64,000 nt of DNA. Origin: Ww85 sp963745765 (GTDB lineage: Bacteria > Desulfobacterota > Desulfobulbia > Desulfobulbales > Desulfocapsaceae). The notes under the pieces were generated by a model. That model saw only the letters and a program-made list of their open reading frames with translations. It had not been told where the DNA came from and did not search any database. The translations under genes and the position numbers were made by a program. Position 1 is the first letter of the stretch, and each line of letters begins with the position of its first letter. This document shows, one piece after another, positions 8,841 to 18,000 of this stretch. The stretch is from contig CAVUYQ010000030.1 in NCBI GenBank assembly GCA_963745765.1, positions 1-64,000 of the forward strand, in the 5' to 3' direction.

Positions 8841-9276
8841 TCAGGGAGCAAACGTCCGGAGCCTTTCCATGATTTCGGCTGGAAGGCGGGTCAGCTTGCC
8901 TTCCCGGGTGACGGCCGCGTGAACGGTGTATCCTTTCGCCAGTAGTGTCGGTCTTGAGCGTCCAACATCCTGCCTGGTGACGCGGTAATTGAAGGTACAG
9001 GTGAAACGCGTCAACTCGGCTATGGTCGTTTCAATACTCAGCATGTCATCGTAGAAGGCTGGTGCCTTGTAGCGGACCCAGCATTCAGCGACCGGGAGGA
9101 TGTAGACCGAGGGCTTCGATCTCACGGTAGCTGCAGACCCACTCACGCATCAACTCGGTCCGGCCTCTTTCAAAATAGCGCAGATAATTGGCGTTGTAGA
9201 CAACACCTCCGGCATCGGTGTCTCCATAGAGAACGCGGTATGTGGTCTTGAAAACCGGGATGCTTTTGCTGCCCAT
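8841..9276 (-). CDS. Acyl-CoA thioesterase, YbgC/4HBT family (frameshifted)
   Basis: A hotdog-fold thioesterase of ~140 residues. The first part, from ATG at 9276, has the catalytic motif YGDTDAGGVVYNANYLRYFERGR, with the Asp of the 4HBT active site. An extra base near 9098 throws the frame; similarity resumes as PVAECWVRYKAPAFYDDML and continues to the stop at 8841. The start overlaps the apgM stop by one base (TAATG), so the two are translationally coupled. The likely role is hydrolysis of short-chain or hydroxy acyl-CoA; Tol-Pal genes, common YbgC partners, are absent here. Apart from the one indel the gene looks functional. Confidence 0.8.
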
Positions 9277-10501
9277 TAAAAATCCTGCTGATATTGGAAG
9301 AGGTTATTGATTAAAGTGTGTCCGGGGATTTTTCGCGGCGGGGTATCCGCTGCCTGCAGTACGGTCTCATCAAAAGGGAGGCGGGAACCCGGCACGCTTT
9401 CGCGGGAGTCATAAAGTAGCGCCGGTACCGGTTCGGCGGTGTGGGTCTGCAGATGGAGCGGGGTGAAGTGATCCATGGTAACGATAAGTCTGAAAGGCTC
9501 CTGCCGCCGGCGCAGTGCTTCGCTGATCGGGGCGACAATTCTCGCATCAAAGTCCTCGATTGCCTGTATCTTGTGATCGAGACGCCCCTGGTGCCCCGCT
9601 TCGTCCGGCGCTTCGAGATGAACAAAGGCGAAATCCTGTGTCTCAAGGGCAGTCAAGTGCCGCCTCGGCCTTACCCTCGTAGTTGGTGTCGATATAGCCG
9701 GTTGCTCCCGTCACTTCGGCAATACTCAGGCCGGAACAGACACCGAGACCGTTAAGCAGGTCGACGGCTGAAATCATCGTGCCGCTGATGCCGAAACGGG
9801 TGGAAAGCAGGGGCATGTCCGGCATTTTTCCGTGACCCCACGGCCATATCCCTGATGCCTCGTTCATATTGTTTTGTCGCCGCCGCAGGTTGACCGGGTG
9901 TTCTGCCAGGATCCTGCCGGCCGCTGTCACCATTTTGTTCCAGGCCGGCATGTCCAGATAGGCCTGCCAGGCATTGCTGACATCCCTGCCGATGTAGTCA
10001 TGCGGGGGAACGGGAGCTATTTGCGGAACCGGGTCCCGGACAACGAGGAGATGGCGATAACTGATGCCTGCATGGAAGCGAAACGTTTCGTTGCCGCATT
10101 CTTTTTGAACGGCGGCGATGAGTTCGGCGGCTTCTCCGTTGCTGATATGGCCAGCTGAAAAATCAACCATGGTGGTTCGGCCATCTTCATGATGATCCAG
10201 GGTAACGAGGTTGCAACGGAAGGCGGTCTCGTCCGGGGCAAGCGTTATACCCATGCTGGCAGCTTCAAGAGGAGCCCTGCCGGTATAATATTTTCCCGGG
10301 TCATAGCCGAGCAGTGACATGTTGGCGACATCGCTGCCCGGATGAAACCCTGCCGGAACGGTGGCAACATCAAACAGGATCGCTTTTCTGCATAACCGGT
10401 CAATAGCCGGGGTATGGGCTGCCTGCGAGCGGTGTCCGATTGCCTAGTCCGGCGATGGGGTGATCCCCCATGCCGTCACCGACAAGCATTACATATTTCA
10501 T
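9276..10501 (-). CDS. apgM: Cofactor-independent phosphoglycerate mutase, ApgM type (two frameshifts)
   Basis: Archaeal-type 2,3-bisphosphoglycerate-independent phosphoglycerate mutase (alkaline phosphatase superfamily), interconverting 3- and 2-phosphoglycerate. From ATG at 10501 it reads MKYVMLVGDGMGDHPI, the metal-binding start. After a one-base insertion near 10425 it continues AAHTPAIDRL and FHPGSDVANMSLLGYDP (catalytic Ser region). After a second insertion near 9654 it continues TALETQDFAFVHLEAPDEAGHQG (metal ligands) and TMDHFTPL to the stop. All family landmarks are there once the two indels are allowed for. It lies 23 bases after hom and is coupled to the thioesterase gene. The neighbouring hom encodes homoserine dehydrogenase; a homoserine-kinase-like role has been proposed for some ApgM relatives, so it could act on homoserine. 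Confidence 0.85.
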
Positions 10502-10524
10502 GGGATTGTCCCGAGGCGGATGAG

Positions 10525-11832
10525 TCAGTCTTCTTCAATCAGAATGCGGATCTTCACCGTCGGTTCGGTGCAGGATTCGAGTGCGTCTATTTCCTCCACC
10601 GCCTTCTGCACCGCAGCCTCGGATGCCCGATGAGCCATCAGTACCACATGAACCGGTTGTCCCGGCTTCTGGCCTTTCTGGATCACTGACTTGATGGAAA
10701 TGTTGTGCCTGCCGAGAATTCCTGAAATTGCTGAAAGGACACCCGGATGGTCCAGGACGGTGACCCTGAAATAGAACGGGCATTCCAGTGCACTCATCGG
10801 CGTGATTGACGGTTTGCTGAATTGGTTCGGCAGATAGGAGAGGGCCGGCACACGGTTAATTGAACGGGAGATGATGTTCCTGCTGATATCGACCACATCC
10901 GCCGCCACGGCACTGCCGGTAGGCATCATTCCGGCACCGTGACCGTAGAAAAGGACCTCGCCGACCGTGTCTCCGGTGAATTGAATGGCATTGAATGATC
11001 CGTTGATGTGGGCAAGCATATTGGATACGGGCACCATTGTCGGATGAACGCGCCCTTCCATATGCTCACCATGGTTCCTGCTGATAGCGAGCAGCTTGAT
11101 ATGGTAGCCGAACCCCTTGGCAAAATCGATATCGACGGACTTGATGCTGCTGATGCCCTCCACGGAGATATCATCAAGGTGAACATACTGACCGTAAGCG
11201 ATAGACATCAGGATGGCCAGCTTATGGGCAGTATCGATACCTTCAATATCATAGGTCGGATCCGCCTCTGCAAAACCCTTCTCCTGGGCGTCTTTGAGCA
11301 CTACATCAAAAGGGGTGCCGTGTTCGGTCATCTGCGACAGGATGTAGTTTGCCGTGCCGTTCATGATGCCCCTGATAACATCAATACGGTTTGCTACCAG
11401 TCCCTCCTTCAAGGCCTTGATAACCGGTATTCCACCGCCGACGCTGGCCTCAAAGCCAACCTCGACGTTGCCGGCAACCGCCGCCTCAAAAATTTCTTTC
11501 CCGTGCACGGAAAGAAGCGCCTTGTTGGCCGTGACTACATGTTTGCCTCTGCTGATGGCCTCCAGCATAAATGACCTGGCCGGCTCCATGCCGCCGATGA
11601 GCTCGACGACGATATCGATAGCAGGGTCATTGAAGATATCCCCTGCGTCCCTGCTCAGGGCGATGCTGCTGAACTCCGCCGGCAGGGCATCGACATTGAT
11701 GTCTGCAACACGGCTCAGGATTATCGGCACGCCAACTTTCTGGCGGAGCCGTTTCTCCTGGGTAAGGAGGGTTCGGGCAAGGCCGCTGCCTACGGTACCG
11801 AAGCCGATAAGACCAACGCGTATTTCTTTCAT
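10525..11832 (-). CDS. hom: Homoserine dehydrogenase
   Basis: NAD(P)H-dependent reduction of aspartate semialdehyde to homoserine, the branch point to threonine and methionine. Of ~435 residues, the N-terminal Rossmann segment reads VGLIGFGTVGSGLARTLL. The catalytic domain contains GTANYILSQM, EADPTYDIEGIDTAHKLAIL and the PTGSAVAADVVDI segment. A C-terminal ACT domain (HPGVLSAISGILGRHNISIKSV) suggests threonine feedback. The open frame extends 51 codons further upstream, but the family starts at MKEIRVGLIG, so ATG at 11832 is preferred. It precedes apgM and the thioesterase gene in one minus-strand unit and is divergent from adk. Confidence 0.93.
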   Translation of the reverse strand: MKEIRVGLIGFGTVGSGLARTLLTQEKRLRQKVGVPIILSRVADINVDALPAEFSSIALSRDAGDIFNDPAIDIVVELIGGMEPARSFMLEAISRGKHVVTANKALLSVHGKEIFEAAVAGNVEVGFEASVGGGIPVIKALKEGLVANRIDVIRGIMNGTANYILSQMTEHGTPFDVVLKDAQEKGFAEADPTYDIEGIDTAHKLAILMSIAYGQYVHLDDISVEGISSIKSVDIDFAKGFGYHIKLLAISRNHGEHMEGRVHPTMVPVSNMLAHINGSFNAIQFTGDTVGEVLFYGHGAGMMPTGSAVAADVVDISRNIISRSINRVPALSYLPNQFSKPSITPMSALECPFYFRVTVLDHPGVLSAISGILGRHNISIKSVIQKGQKPGQPVHVVLMAHRASEAAVQKAVEEIDALESCTEPTVKIRILIEED

Positions 11833-11968
11833 AAGGGTAGAAGGTGTCCGGAGGATTAAGGTCAGGATGTCCGGAGCACCTCCATTGCCACGGAACACCT
11901 GTATGGGTAACCCGCGAAAAGTACCCATTTTCAGGATGAAAGTCAAAATATTAGCCAAGATATTTTCC

Positions 11969-11997
11969 TGGCTCACCGTGCCCATTTAGGCTATAAT
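11969..11997 (+). promoter_or_regulatory. Candidate promoter of adk
   Basis: A perfect -10 box TATAAT at 11992-11997, with a poor -35 match (TGGCTC at 11969, 17-base spacer). It lies about 115 bases upstream of the adk start in the divergent hom-adk intergenic region. Confidence 0.4.
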
Positions 11998-12112
11998 CGC
12001 AATCTGCTTGTGCGTTGGCAGGGGAATTCAAGACGATGTGCAGACCCGTCCCTGTCCTTGATAATGTACGTAAATAAAATCATCATATTCAATTGAACAG
12101 AGGAGAGAGGCA

Positions 12113-12793
12113 ATGGGCATGAATATTCTGGCATTTGGGCCGAACGGCAGCGGAAAAGGTACCCAGGGAGCTATCGTCAAGGATAAATACGGTATTGCGC
12201 ATATCGAATCCGGCGCCATTTTCAGAGAACACATCGGCGGCGGTACCGAACTTGGTAAAAAAGCAAAGGCGTATATTGATCGCGGCGATCTTGTTCCCGA
12301 CGACATTACCATCCCGATGATGATCGAGCGTCTGCAGAAGCCCGATTGTAAAGACGGATGGCTTCTCGATGGTTTCCCCCGCTCTAAGGACCAGGCCGTT
12401 ACTCTCGCCAAGAACCTCAAGGATGCCGGAATCGAGCTTGATTATGTGATCGAGATTGTCCTTGATCGTGAGATTGCCAAGGAACGTATCATGGGACGCC
12501 GCCTTTGCGTAAACGACAATAATCATCCCAACCATATCGCTTTTGATGCTATCAAACCGGTCGAAAAGGACGGGAAACTCGTCTGCCGCGTTTGCGGCGG
12601 TGCTCTGACTGCCCGCGCCGATGACCAGGATGAGGATGCCATTGATAAGCGTCACAATATCTACTATGACGAAAAAACCGGCACCATGGCTGCGGTAAAC
12701 TATTTCAAGAAGGCAGGCGGCCCGAAGGTGATCTCCGTTGATGGCTCCAAGTCCATCAAGGCGGTAACAGACGCAATAATGGCTGAGCTTTAA
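12113..12793 (+). CDS. adk: Adenylate kinase
   Basis: ATP + AMP to 2 ADP. A 226-residue long-form enzyme with P-loop GPNGSGKGT at residues ~9-17, AMP-binding HIESGAIFREH, the DGFPRSKDQA motif, GRR at the start of the LID and a CRVCGG pair inside the LID. The LID normally carries four zinc Cys; here RRLCVND and CRVCGG give only a partial set, so zinc binding is doubtful. An RBS, AGAGGAGAGAGG, precedes the ATG. It is monocistronic, with its own promoter candidate and a strong terminator 28 bases downstream. Length and motifs are normal apart from the LID. Confidence 0.95.
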   Translation: MGMNILAFGPNGSGKGTQGAIVKDKYGIAHIESGAIFREHIGGGTELGKKAKAYIDRGDLVPDDITIPMMIERLQKPDCKDGWLLDGFPRSKDQAVTLAKNLKDAGIELDYVIEIVLDREIAKERIMGRRLCVNDNNHPNHIAFDAIKPVEKDGKLVCRVCGGALTARADDQDEDAIDKRHNIYYDEKTGTMAAVNYFKKAGGPKVISVDGSKSIKAVTDAIMAEL

Positions 12794-12821
12794 ACAAGAA
12801 GCTCAGAAGAACACACTATAT

Positions 12822-12861
12822 AAGGGGGGTGCTCAACGAGTGCCCCCTTTTGCTTTTTTTT
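12822..12861 (+). terminator. Terminator of adk
   Basis: AAGGGGG...CCCCCTT stem (12822-12849) around a TGCTCAACGAGTG centre, followed by TTTGCTTTTTTTT. Typical intrinsic terminator. Confidence 0.8.
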
Positions 12862-13015
12862 GCCATTTTCGTTACAGTACTCATGATGCTGAAAGTGATC
12901 GGTACGCTGAAACGCTTAAAACAACAGATACAATGAAGCAGCCCGTCGATACAGACAGGGAAAATTGAAATGGGGAGCGGCCAGTCCGGGATAACAGGGC
13001 GGCCCTTTTTTACTT

Positions 13016-14572
13016 ATGGAAGAACAAATCGAAAACAAGAAACAGGGCAAGGTCTATCTCGTTGGCGCCGGCCCGGGAGATCCGGGTCTGATAACCGTAC
13101 GGGGCCGATATCTGCTGGAGCGTGCTGAAGTAATAGTCTACGACTATCTCGCCAGCAAGCAGCTGCTGAAATTTGTTCCGAAGGACGCCCAGTTGGTTTA
13201 TGCAGGTAAACGCGGTGGAACAAAACATACCCATACCCAGGATGAAATCAACCAGATGCTTCTTGATTTCGCCCGTGCCGGCAAAACGGTGGTCCGACTC
13301 AAGGGCGGGGATCCTTTCATTTTCGGCAGGGGAGGCGAAGAGCTGGAAATCCTGGCACAGAACAATGTGGAATTTGAAGTCGTACCCGGGGTAACTTCAG
13401 CTACTGCCGCGGCCACCTATGCCGGAATACCGATCACACATCGCGACTATACGGCCACCGTAGCCTTTGTCACCGGGCATGAAGACCCTACCAAGGCAAA
13501 CTCAAACATTGACTGGTCAAAAATTGCCACCGGTATCGGCACCATTGTCGTGTACATGGGAATCAAGAACCTGCCGTCAATCGTTAAAAGCCTGATAGAT
13601 AACGGCCGGAATCCCCAGACACCGGTGGCGGTGGTACGATGGGCATCTACTCCCGAGCAGCAATCGGTTGTCGGAACACTGGAAACGATAACTGATATTG
13701 TGAGAGAAGCAGGTATAAAGCCTCCGGCACTGATCGTCATCGGTGAAGTCGTCAATCTTCGAAACAGCATCGACTGGTTTGAAAAACGGCCATTGTTTGG
13801 GAAACGTGCCATCGTGACCCGGACACGTGAGCAGGCCAGTGAACTGGTGGCCGGGCTCGAGGAAGCCGGGGCAAGCTGCTATGAGTGTTCCACCATCAAT
13901 ATCGAACCGTTGGAAGATTATGCTATCCTGGATGATGCCCTTGAACGCATCAATGAATATCACTGGATATTGTTTACCTCCCTCAATGGTGTCAGGTATT
14001 TCTTCAAGCGGCTGCACGGTAAAGGGATGGATACACGGGATCTCAAGGGACCTGATATTGGCGTCGTGGGTAAGAGTACTGCTGATCTGCTGTCGGAATA
14101 TGGTATCAACGCTGATCTTATACCGCCGCTTTTTACCAGTGACGGTCTGGCTGAGAGTCTGCTTGACCAGGGTGTTGAAGGGCGCAATATCCTCATTGCC
14201 CGCGCTCGCGAGGGTCGTGAGATGATGCCTGAGACCCTGCGGGGTGCCGGCGCACAGGTGACCATTGCTCCCGTATATAAAAATGTGCCGCCACAGGGTT
14301 GCCGGGATGAATTGCGGGCAGAACTGGAAAGCGGCAAGGTCGATCTGGTAACCTTTACCAGCTCGTCAACGGTAACTAATTTCCTTGCCATGGTCGCTCC
14401 TGAAAACCAGGAAGAGCTTGAAAAATTGATGCAGGGCGTAAAAATTGCCGCCATTGGACCGATAACGTCTAAAACGGTGACAGACAGTGGCTTGGATGTC
14501 GATATTCAACCGGAAAAATTTACCATTCCGGCAATGATTCAGGCAATCATCGATTATTATAAGAAGCAGTAG
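13016..14572 (+). CDS. cobA-hemD: Uroporphyrinogen-III C-methyltransferase / uroporphyrinogen-III synthase fusion (CobA-HemD)
   Basis: A 518-residue bifunctional enzyme for siroheme, cobalamin and alternative heme synthesis. Residues ~12-255 are the SAM-dependent CobA domain: VYLVGAGPGDPGLITVRG, VRLKGGDPFIFGRGGEE, VVPGVTSA and a GHEDP segment. Residues ~265-518 are the HemD domain: KRAIVTRTREQASELV, LFTSLNGVRYFF, TFTSSSTVTNF and AAIGPITSKTV. Such fusions are common in Desulfobacterota and clostridia. The region just upstream (12975-13012) holds GGCC repeats and a T6 run that could act as an attenuator or a second adk terminator; no cobalamin riboswitch consensus is seen. It is followed after 11 bases by the CULT-domain gene, so the two probably share a transcript. 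The product supplies precorrin-2 for the corrinoid and siroheme enzymes implied by this window. Confidence 0.95.
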   Translation: MEEQIENKKQGKVYLVGAGPGDPGLITVRGRYLLERAEVIVYDYLASKQLLKFVPKDAQLVYAGKRGGTKHTHTQDEINQMLLDFARAGKTVVRLKGGDPFIFGRGGEELEILAQNNVEFEVVPGVTSATAAATYAGIPITHRDYTATVAFVTGHEDPTKANSNIDWSKIATGIGTIVVYMGIKNLPSIVKSLIDNGRNPQTPVAVVRWASTPEQQSVVGTLETITDIVREAGIKPPALIVIGEVVNLRNSIDWFEKRPLFGKRAIVTRTREQASELVAGLEEAGASCYECSTINIEPLEDYAILDDALERINEYHWILFTSLNGVRYFFKRLHGKGMDTRDLKGPDIGVVGKSTADLLSEYGINADLIPPLFTSDGLAESLLDQGVEGRNILIARAREGREMMPETLRGAGAQVTIAPVYKNVPPQGCRDELRAELESGKVDLVTFTSSSTVTNFLAMVAPENQEELEKLMQGVKIAAIGPITSKTVTDSGLDVDIQPEKFTIPAMIQAIIDYYKKQ

Positions 14573-14583
14573 TACGATGTAAA

Positions 14584-15027
14584 ATGGAGAATCTCTGTAC
14601 CGATCCCCTGCCGGTCTTGAACCATTCGATTGGCGGAACTTGTCTCAGGGGGGATTCTGAAAAAGCAGGCGGCGGGGCGGATATCCTAGCCCAGGAGGAA
14701 GATCATGTTAAACAGGGGCTGGAGAAGGTTCTGCGCTGCCGTGCCTGTGATCTTGCCATAACAAGCCCGAAAAAACGATGCAGTCGGGACGGAAAACATC
14801 AGCATACCTTTTTCAACCCTGCCGGTGTTGTCTATGAGATCGGTTGTTTCTCAGATGCGCCCGGCTGCCTGTTATCTGGCTCTCCGAGCCGGGAATTCAC
14901 CTGGTTCAAGGGCTATAGCTGGCAGGTTGCTTACTGTAACAAATGTCTGGAGCATCTCGGCTGGTATTTTTCCGGCACTGAAAGCGGTTTTTTCGGGCTG
15001 CGCATTAACTGCCTGAGGGAGGGATAG
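14584..15027 (+). CDS. CULT-domain (cereblon-like) zinc protein
   Basis: A 147-residue protein matching the CULT domain, the thalidomide-binding fold of cereblon and of small bacterial proteins such as the Magnetospirillum MsCI4. Zinc ligands are C52-x-x-C55 (CRAC) and C118-x-x-C121 (CNKC). Between them are H74...NPAGVVYEI, FSDAPGC and the ligand pocket FTWFKGYSWQVAYC...HLGWYF. Trp107, Trp113 and Trp127 have exactly the +6/+14 spacing of the aromatic cage, which in characterised members binds imide/uracil-like ligands. The first ~45 residues are a family-specific extension of unknown role. No signal peptide is evident. It follows cobA-hemD by 11 bases. The physiological ligand in bacteria is not known; a cyclic-imide degron or metabolite sensor is only a guess. 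Confidence 0.85.
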   Translation: MENLCTDPLPVLNHSIGGTCLRGDSEKAGGGADILAQEEDHVKQGLEKVLRCRACDLAITSPKKRCSRDGKHQHTFFNPAGVVYEIGCFSDAPGCLLSGSPSREFTWFKGYSWQVAYCNKCLEHLGWYFSGTESGFFGLRINCLREG

Positions 15028-15043
15028 CTGCCGCCGGCTGGCG

Positions 15044-18000
15044 TCAGCTGTTTTTGATCAGGCTGATCAGTTCAGCGGCATTGAGCCGGGCACTCGTATC
15101 CGTTCCCTCAAGCAGACTGTCAGCCAAGTCTCGTTTGTCCTGGTGAAGTCTTACGATTTTTTCTTCGATAGTATTTTTACAGACGAGCCGATAAATGGTC
15201 ACCGGCCGGGTTTGTCCGATGCGATGAGCCCGGTCAGAGGCCTGATCTTCGATGGCGGGATTCCACCAGGGGTCCATGTGGATAACATAATCTGCTGCTG
15301 TCAGGTTCAACCCCAGTCCACCTGCTTTGAGACTGATCAAAAAAAGATCCCCTTCGCCGGCCTGAAAGGCATCAACCCGCTCTTTCCGGAGTTTGCTGCT
15401 GGTGCTGCCGTCAAGATACTGGTAGGTGACATCCTGCGTATCAAGATATTCCCGGATAATGTCGAGATGACCGATAAACTGGCTGAATACCAAGACCTTG
15501 TGCCTGCCGGCTATGAGTTCTTCAACCAGTGAGGAGAAAAGGCTGAGTTTTGAACTTGCTATCCTGGTGTTTCCTGCGATCAGACGAGGATTACAGCAGG
15601 CCTGTCGCAGCTTCATGATCTCGGTCAGGATTTGGAGATGCCTGCCCTTGTTGTCGGAGGAACGCTCAAGAATGTCGAGGGCATTCTGCCTGAGAGCCTC
15701 GTAAAAATGCATTTCTTCGGGACTCATGGCAACTTCAAGGGTGATTTCCGTCCGCGGCGGCAATTCTTCAAGAACATGCGCCTTGATTCTTCTGAGGAGA
15801 AAGGGGCGGATAAGCTTTTTTAATTTTAAACGGGCATCACGATCATTGAACCGCTCAATCGGAATGGCAAATCGTTCATTGAACTGTTTGTGAGATCCGA
15901 GCAGCCCCGGATTGATGAAATGAAACAGATTCCAGAGTTCACCGAGGTGATTTTCAATCGGCGTTCCTGTCGTGATCAGGCGAAAACGGCTCTTAAGTGA
16001 CATGGCTGCCTGAGATCTCTTCGTCGCGGCATTCTTTATAGCCTGGGCTTCATCCAAAACGACGGTCTGCCATTCTACCTGCGACAGCTGTTCGATTTCC
16101 TGCTGCAGCAGGGTGTAGGTGGTGATCAGCAGGTCGAACTTGCCCAGTCCGCTGATGGTCGTATCCCGGTCTTTCCCGGTGAGCTGTTTGATAGTAAGGG
16201 TTGGTGTGAAGCGACTGACTTCGGATAGCCAATTGGTCGAGACGGATGTCGGGGCAACTACCAGGGATGGGCCGTTCGTTGCCCGCTGCAGGATGACTGC
16301 CAGGGACTGCAGGGTCTTGCCAAGGCCCATGTCATCAGCCAGGCAGCCGCCCACTCCCCAGCGAGCCAGGCGGGAGAGCCAGCGGTAACCCTCAACCTGA
16401 TAATCTCTGAGTTCCGCTTGCAGGGTTGAAGGCAGTTCCGGCGTGAAGGACTGCGACTGCTGTATCATGGCGAGCTGGTTCCGCCATTTCTGATCTGTCA
16501 GGGTATGCGTTTGCTCGATGAATTCTTCAAGAGGCAGGGCGGCCAGCGGATGAATCATGATTTCATTTTCCTGCTCCCCTTCTCGATCGCTGGCAAAGGT
16601 ACCCAAATCATCGAGGCGTTTCCTGAATTCCTGGGTAAGGGCGATGAACTGGCCCGGGCTCACTTCGACAAAGCGGCCGGAAGCCTTGCTGACACGGCTC
16701 AACAAATCCTTGAGATCGATAACCTTTTCCTGATCCAGGACCAGTTCGCCACTGATACTGAACCAGTTCTGCCGGTTTGTTCGAATCTTCAAATTGAGAT
16801 TGCTGAACGAGGCCTGATGGGTCACGTTAAGTTTCTCTCCTTCCGGCCATTCGATAGTCACACGATCGTTGATTTCCTGTAATTCCAGCAGGGCCTGGAG
16901 GCAGTCATCGGGATCATGCAGATGCCATTCCCTGTCATTGCCCTCTTCAAGGTCGATGGCAAGATCCAGGATCGGGCAGAGTTCTTCAATTTCCCGGGCT
17001 TTGCGTTCCTCTTCGGCAAGATTTCGCCGCGTCTGCAGGCGTCTTCCTCCGACTTCGGCCATGATGTTTTCTACCCCTTGCCCCGGCTTGAGATAGTGAG
17101 TTCCTTCGGTAAATGGCTTGACAAACATCTCAAGACGGAATCCTTTGCCGTACGGCAGCATATGCATATAAATGGTCGAGTCGGCCTCGACCAGCGTAAT
17201 GTCGCGGGATTGATGAGCTGAAGCATCGGCGGCAATGGCAGAGTGAACGGTCATAAAGGAAGAGATATTGCCGATTGCCGTGAGCACCTGCTCGCTTGCC
17301 TCAATAGGCACGGTCAGGCCGTTTCTGCCGGTAATCTGAGCGATGCGCCGATGGTTATCGTTTATCCGGATGACCTTGAAGCGGGTAGGTGTTTCTTTCA
17401 ACAGGGCGATACTGTCACTGCTGATCGGGATGGAAAAATGAATATGAAGATTCCCCTCCTGCTCTTGAACGAGAAGTTCCGGTTCACCAAGTACGAACTC
17501 AACAGGTGTGGTAGGTGATTCATCAAGAAACAGGAGTGGATGCCCGACAAGGGCCAGCAGGAGTTTCTCCCGGTCAAAATCGTAATGTGCCTGTCCTTCC
17601 CCGCTCTCTTCTTTTCGTATGGCCAGACATATTTTTCGATCATGGAGGGTCAGGTACGGTAATTGTGCTGAACCATGCAGCCGTGCCAGTGAGACCGGTC
17701 GACCCTTGCTCCAGGATCCTGTCTCAGAGCATTTTTGCTCCCGGGGTCTGGCAGAGATGTTATCGGAGACATATTCAACTAGCCAGATAAGCCTGCTGTC
17801 CCGATTAACCTGATCCTGGACGGAAGTGTTTGATATATTTATCAAGGCCTGAAGACTTCTCTTCCATGTCTCTTCCGATTCGATGATAGCAAGAAAGGGC
17901 TGCAGGCCCGTTTGAGCGGAAAGTTCTGCAGAGATTTCTTTGTATCGTCCCGTTTCCGGGAGAACATGCGCAAGCAGATCAGCAAAACAGATACTGAACA

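Noticed and set aside
12973..13012. Possible cobalamin riboswitch before cobA-hemD
   Set aside because: No B12-box consensus; only a weak GGCC hairpin and a T6 run, so at most an attenuator.
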